NCBI GenBank assembly: GCA_946480555.1
Contig: CAMLLE010000154.1
Location: forward strand, 1 to 7,148
Direction of reading: 5' to 3'
Length of the DNA stretch: 7,148 nt
Source of the DNA: an uncultured Verrucomicrobia subdivision 3 bacterium
GTDB lineage: Bacteria > Verrucomicrobiota > Verrucomicrobiae > Limisphaerales > CAMLLE01
Shown here: positions 7,061 to 7,148 of the stretch, in pieces
Layout of the letters: every line of letters starts with the position of its first letter
How positions within the stretch are numbered: the first letter of the stretch is position 1
Notes under the pieces: model-generated
Database searches by the model: none
Seen by the model: only the letters and a program-made list of their open reading frames with translations
Told to the model about the DNA's origin: nothing
Program-made: the position numbers and the translations under genes

Positions 7061-7120
7061 GAACATTCAACAATCAGCGCTCAACTTTCATTGAGAGTTC
7101 GAGGTTGGATGCTCGATGTC
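7061..7120. repeat. Imperfect palindromic intergenic repeat
   Basis: The segment from GAACATTCAAC to GCTCGATGTC reads as a long imperfect inverted repeat centred near 7090/7091. The best-paired core is CTCAACTTTC (7080-7089) against GAGAGTTCGAG (7093-7103), with one bulged C and one G-T pair; the outer ACAT/ATGT ends (7063-7066 and 7116-7119) also match. About 17 of 28 positions agree between the arms by eye. No T-tract follows. The AACATTCAAC...GTTGGATG style recalls short dispersed palindromes of intergenic DNA, which is inference. The rest of the 123 bases after the last gene holds no recognisable gene. Confidence 0.45.
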
Positions 7121-7148
7121 ATTTCTGAACGAGGTTCCTCGAAATTTA

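Overview
The window looks like chromosomal DNA from a GC-rich, Gram-negative-like bacterium. Gene content and style suggest a soil or freshwater Verrucomicrobiota member of the Pedosphaera/Limisphaerales type: a type III polyketide synthase paired with a small downstream gene, an NtrB/NtrC-like sigma-54 system, a GT-C membrane protein, few Shine-Dalgarno sequences, and palindromic intergenic repeats. This assignment is inference; no rRNA or marker gene is present. No tRNA, rRNA, CRISPR array, transposase or prophage gene was seen.

Layout. Positions 1-1117 are transcribed leftward. A complete type III polyketide synthase (53-1117, Cys-His-Asn triad intact) is followed 5 bases later by the first 15 codons of another gene that leaves the window at base 1, possibly a methyltransferase. 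Together they look like the start of a small biosynthetic operon. Bases 1118-1407 are a divergent intergenic region carrying a perfect 16-bp inverted repeat with an 11-base loop.

From 1408 rightward there are four co-directional genes: a CorA-type divalent-cation channel (1408-2409), a soluble PAS histidine kinase (2462-3700), its likely partner, an NtrC-type sigma-54 response regulator (3805-5172), and a polytopic GT39/ArnT-like membrane protein (5172-7025). The regulator stop and the membrane-protein start overlap by one base, so these two are probably translationally coupled. The last 123 bases are non-coding and contain an imperfect palindrome.

How the genes may work together. The kinase and regulator form a clear cytosolic-sensing two-component pair that should drive sigma-54 promoters elsewhere, since no convincing sigma-54 promoter was found in the intergenic spaces here. 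The coupled GT-C protein suggests an envelope or glycan-related output, which is inference. CorA is probably a separate housekeeping gene, and the polyketide operon diverges from it. None of this is a clearly new system. The more unusual points are the physical coupling of an NtrC-type regulator to a GT-C protein and the palindromic repeats.
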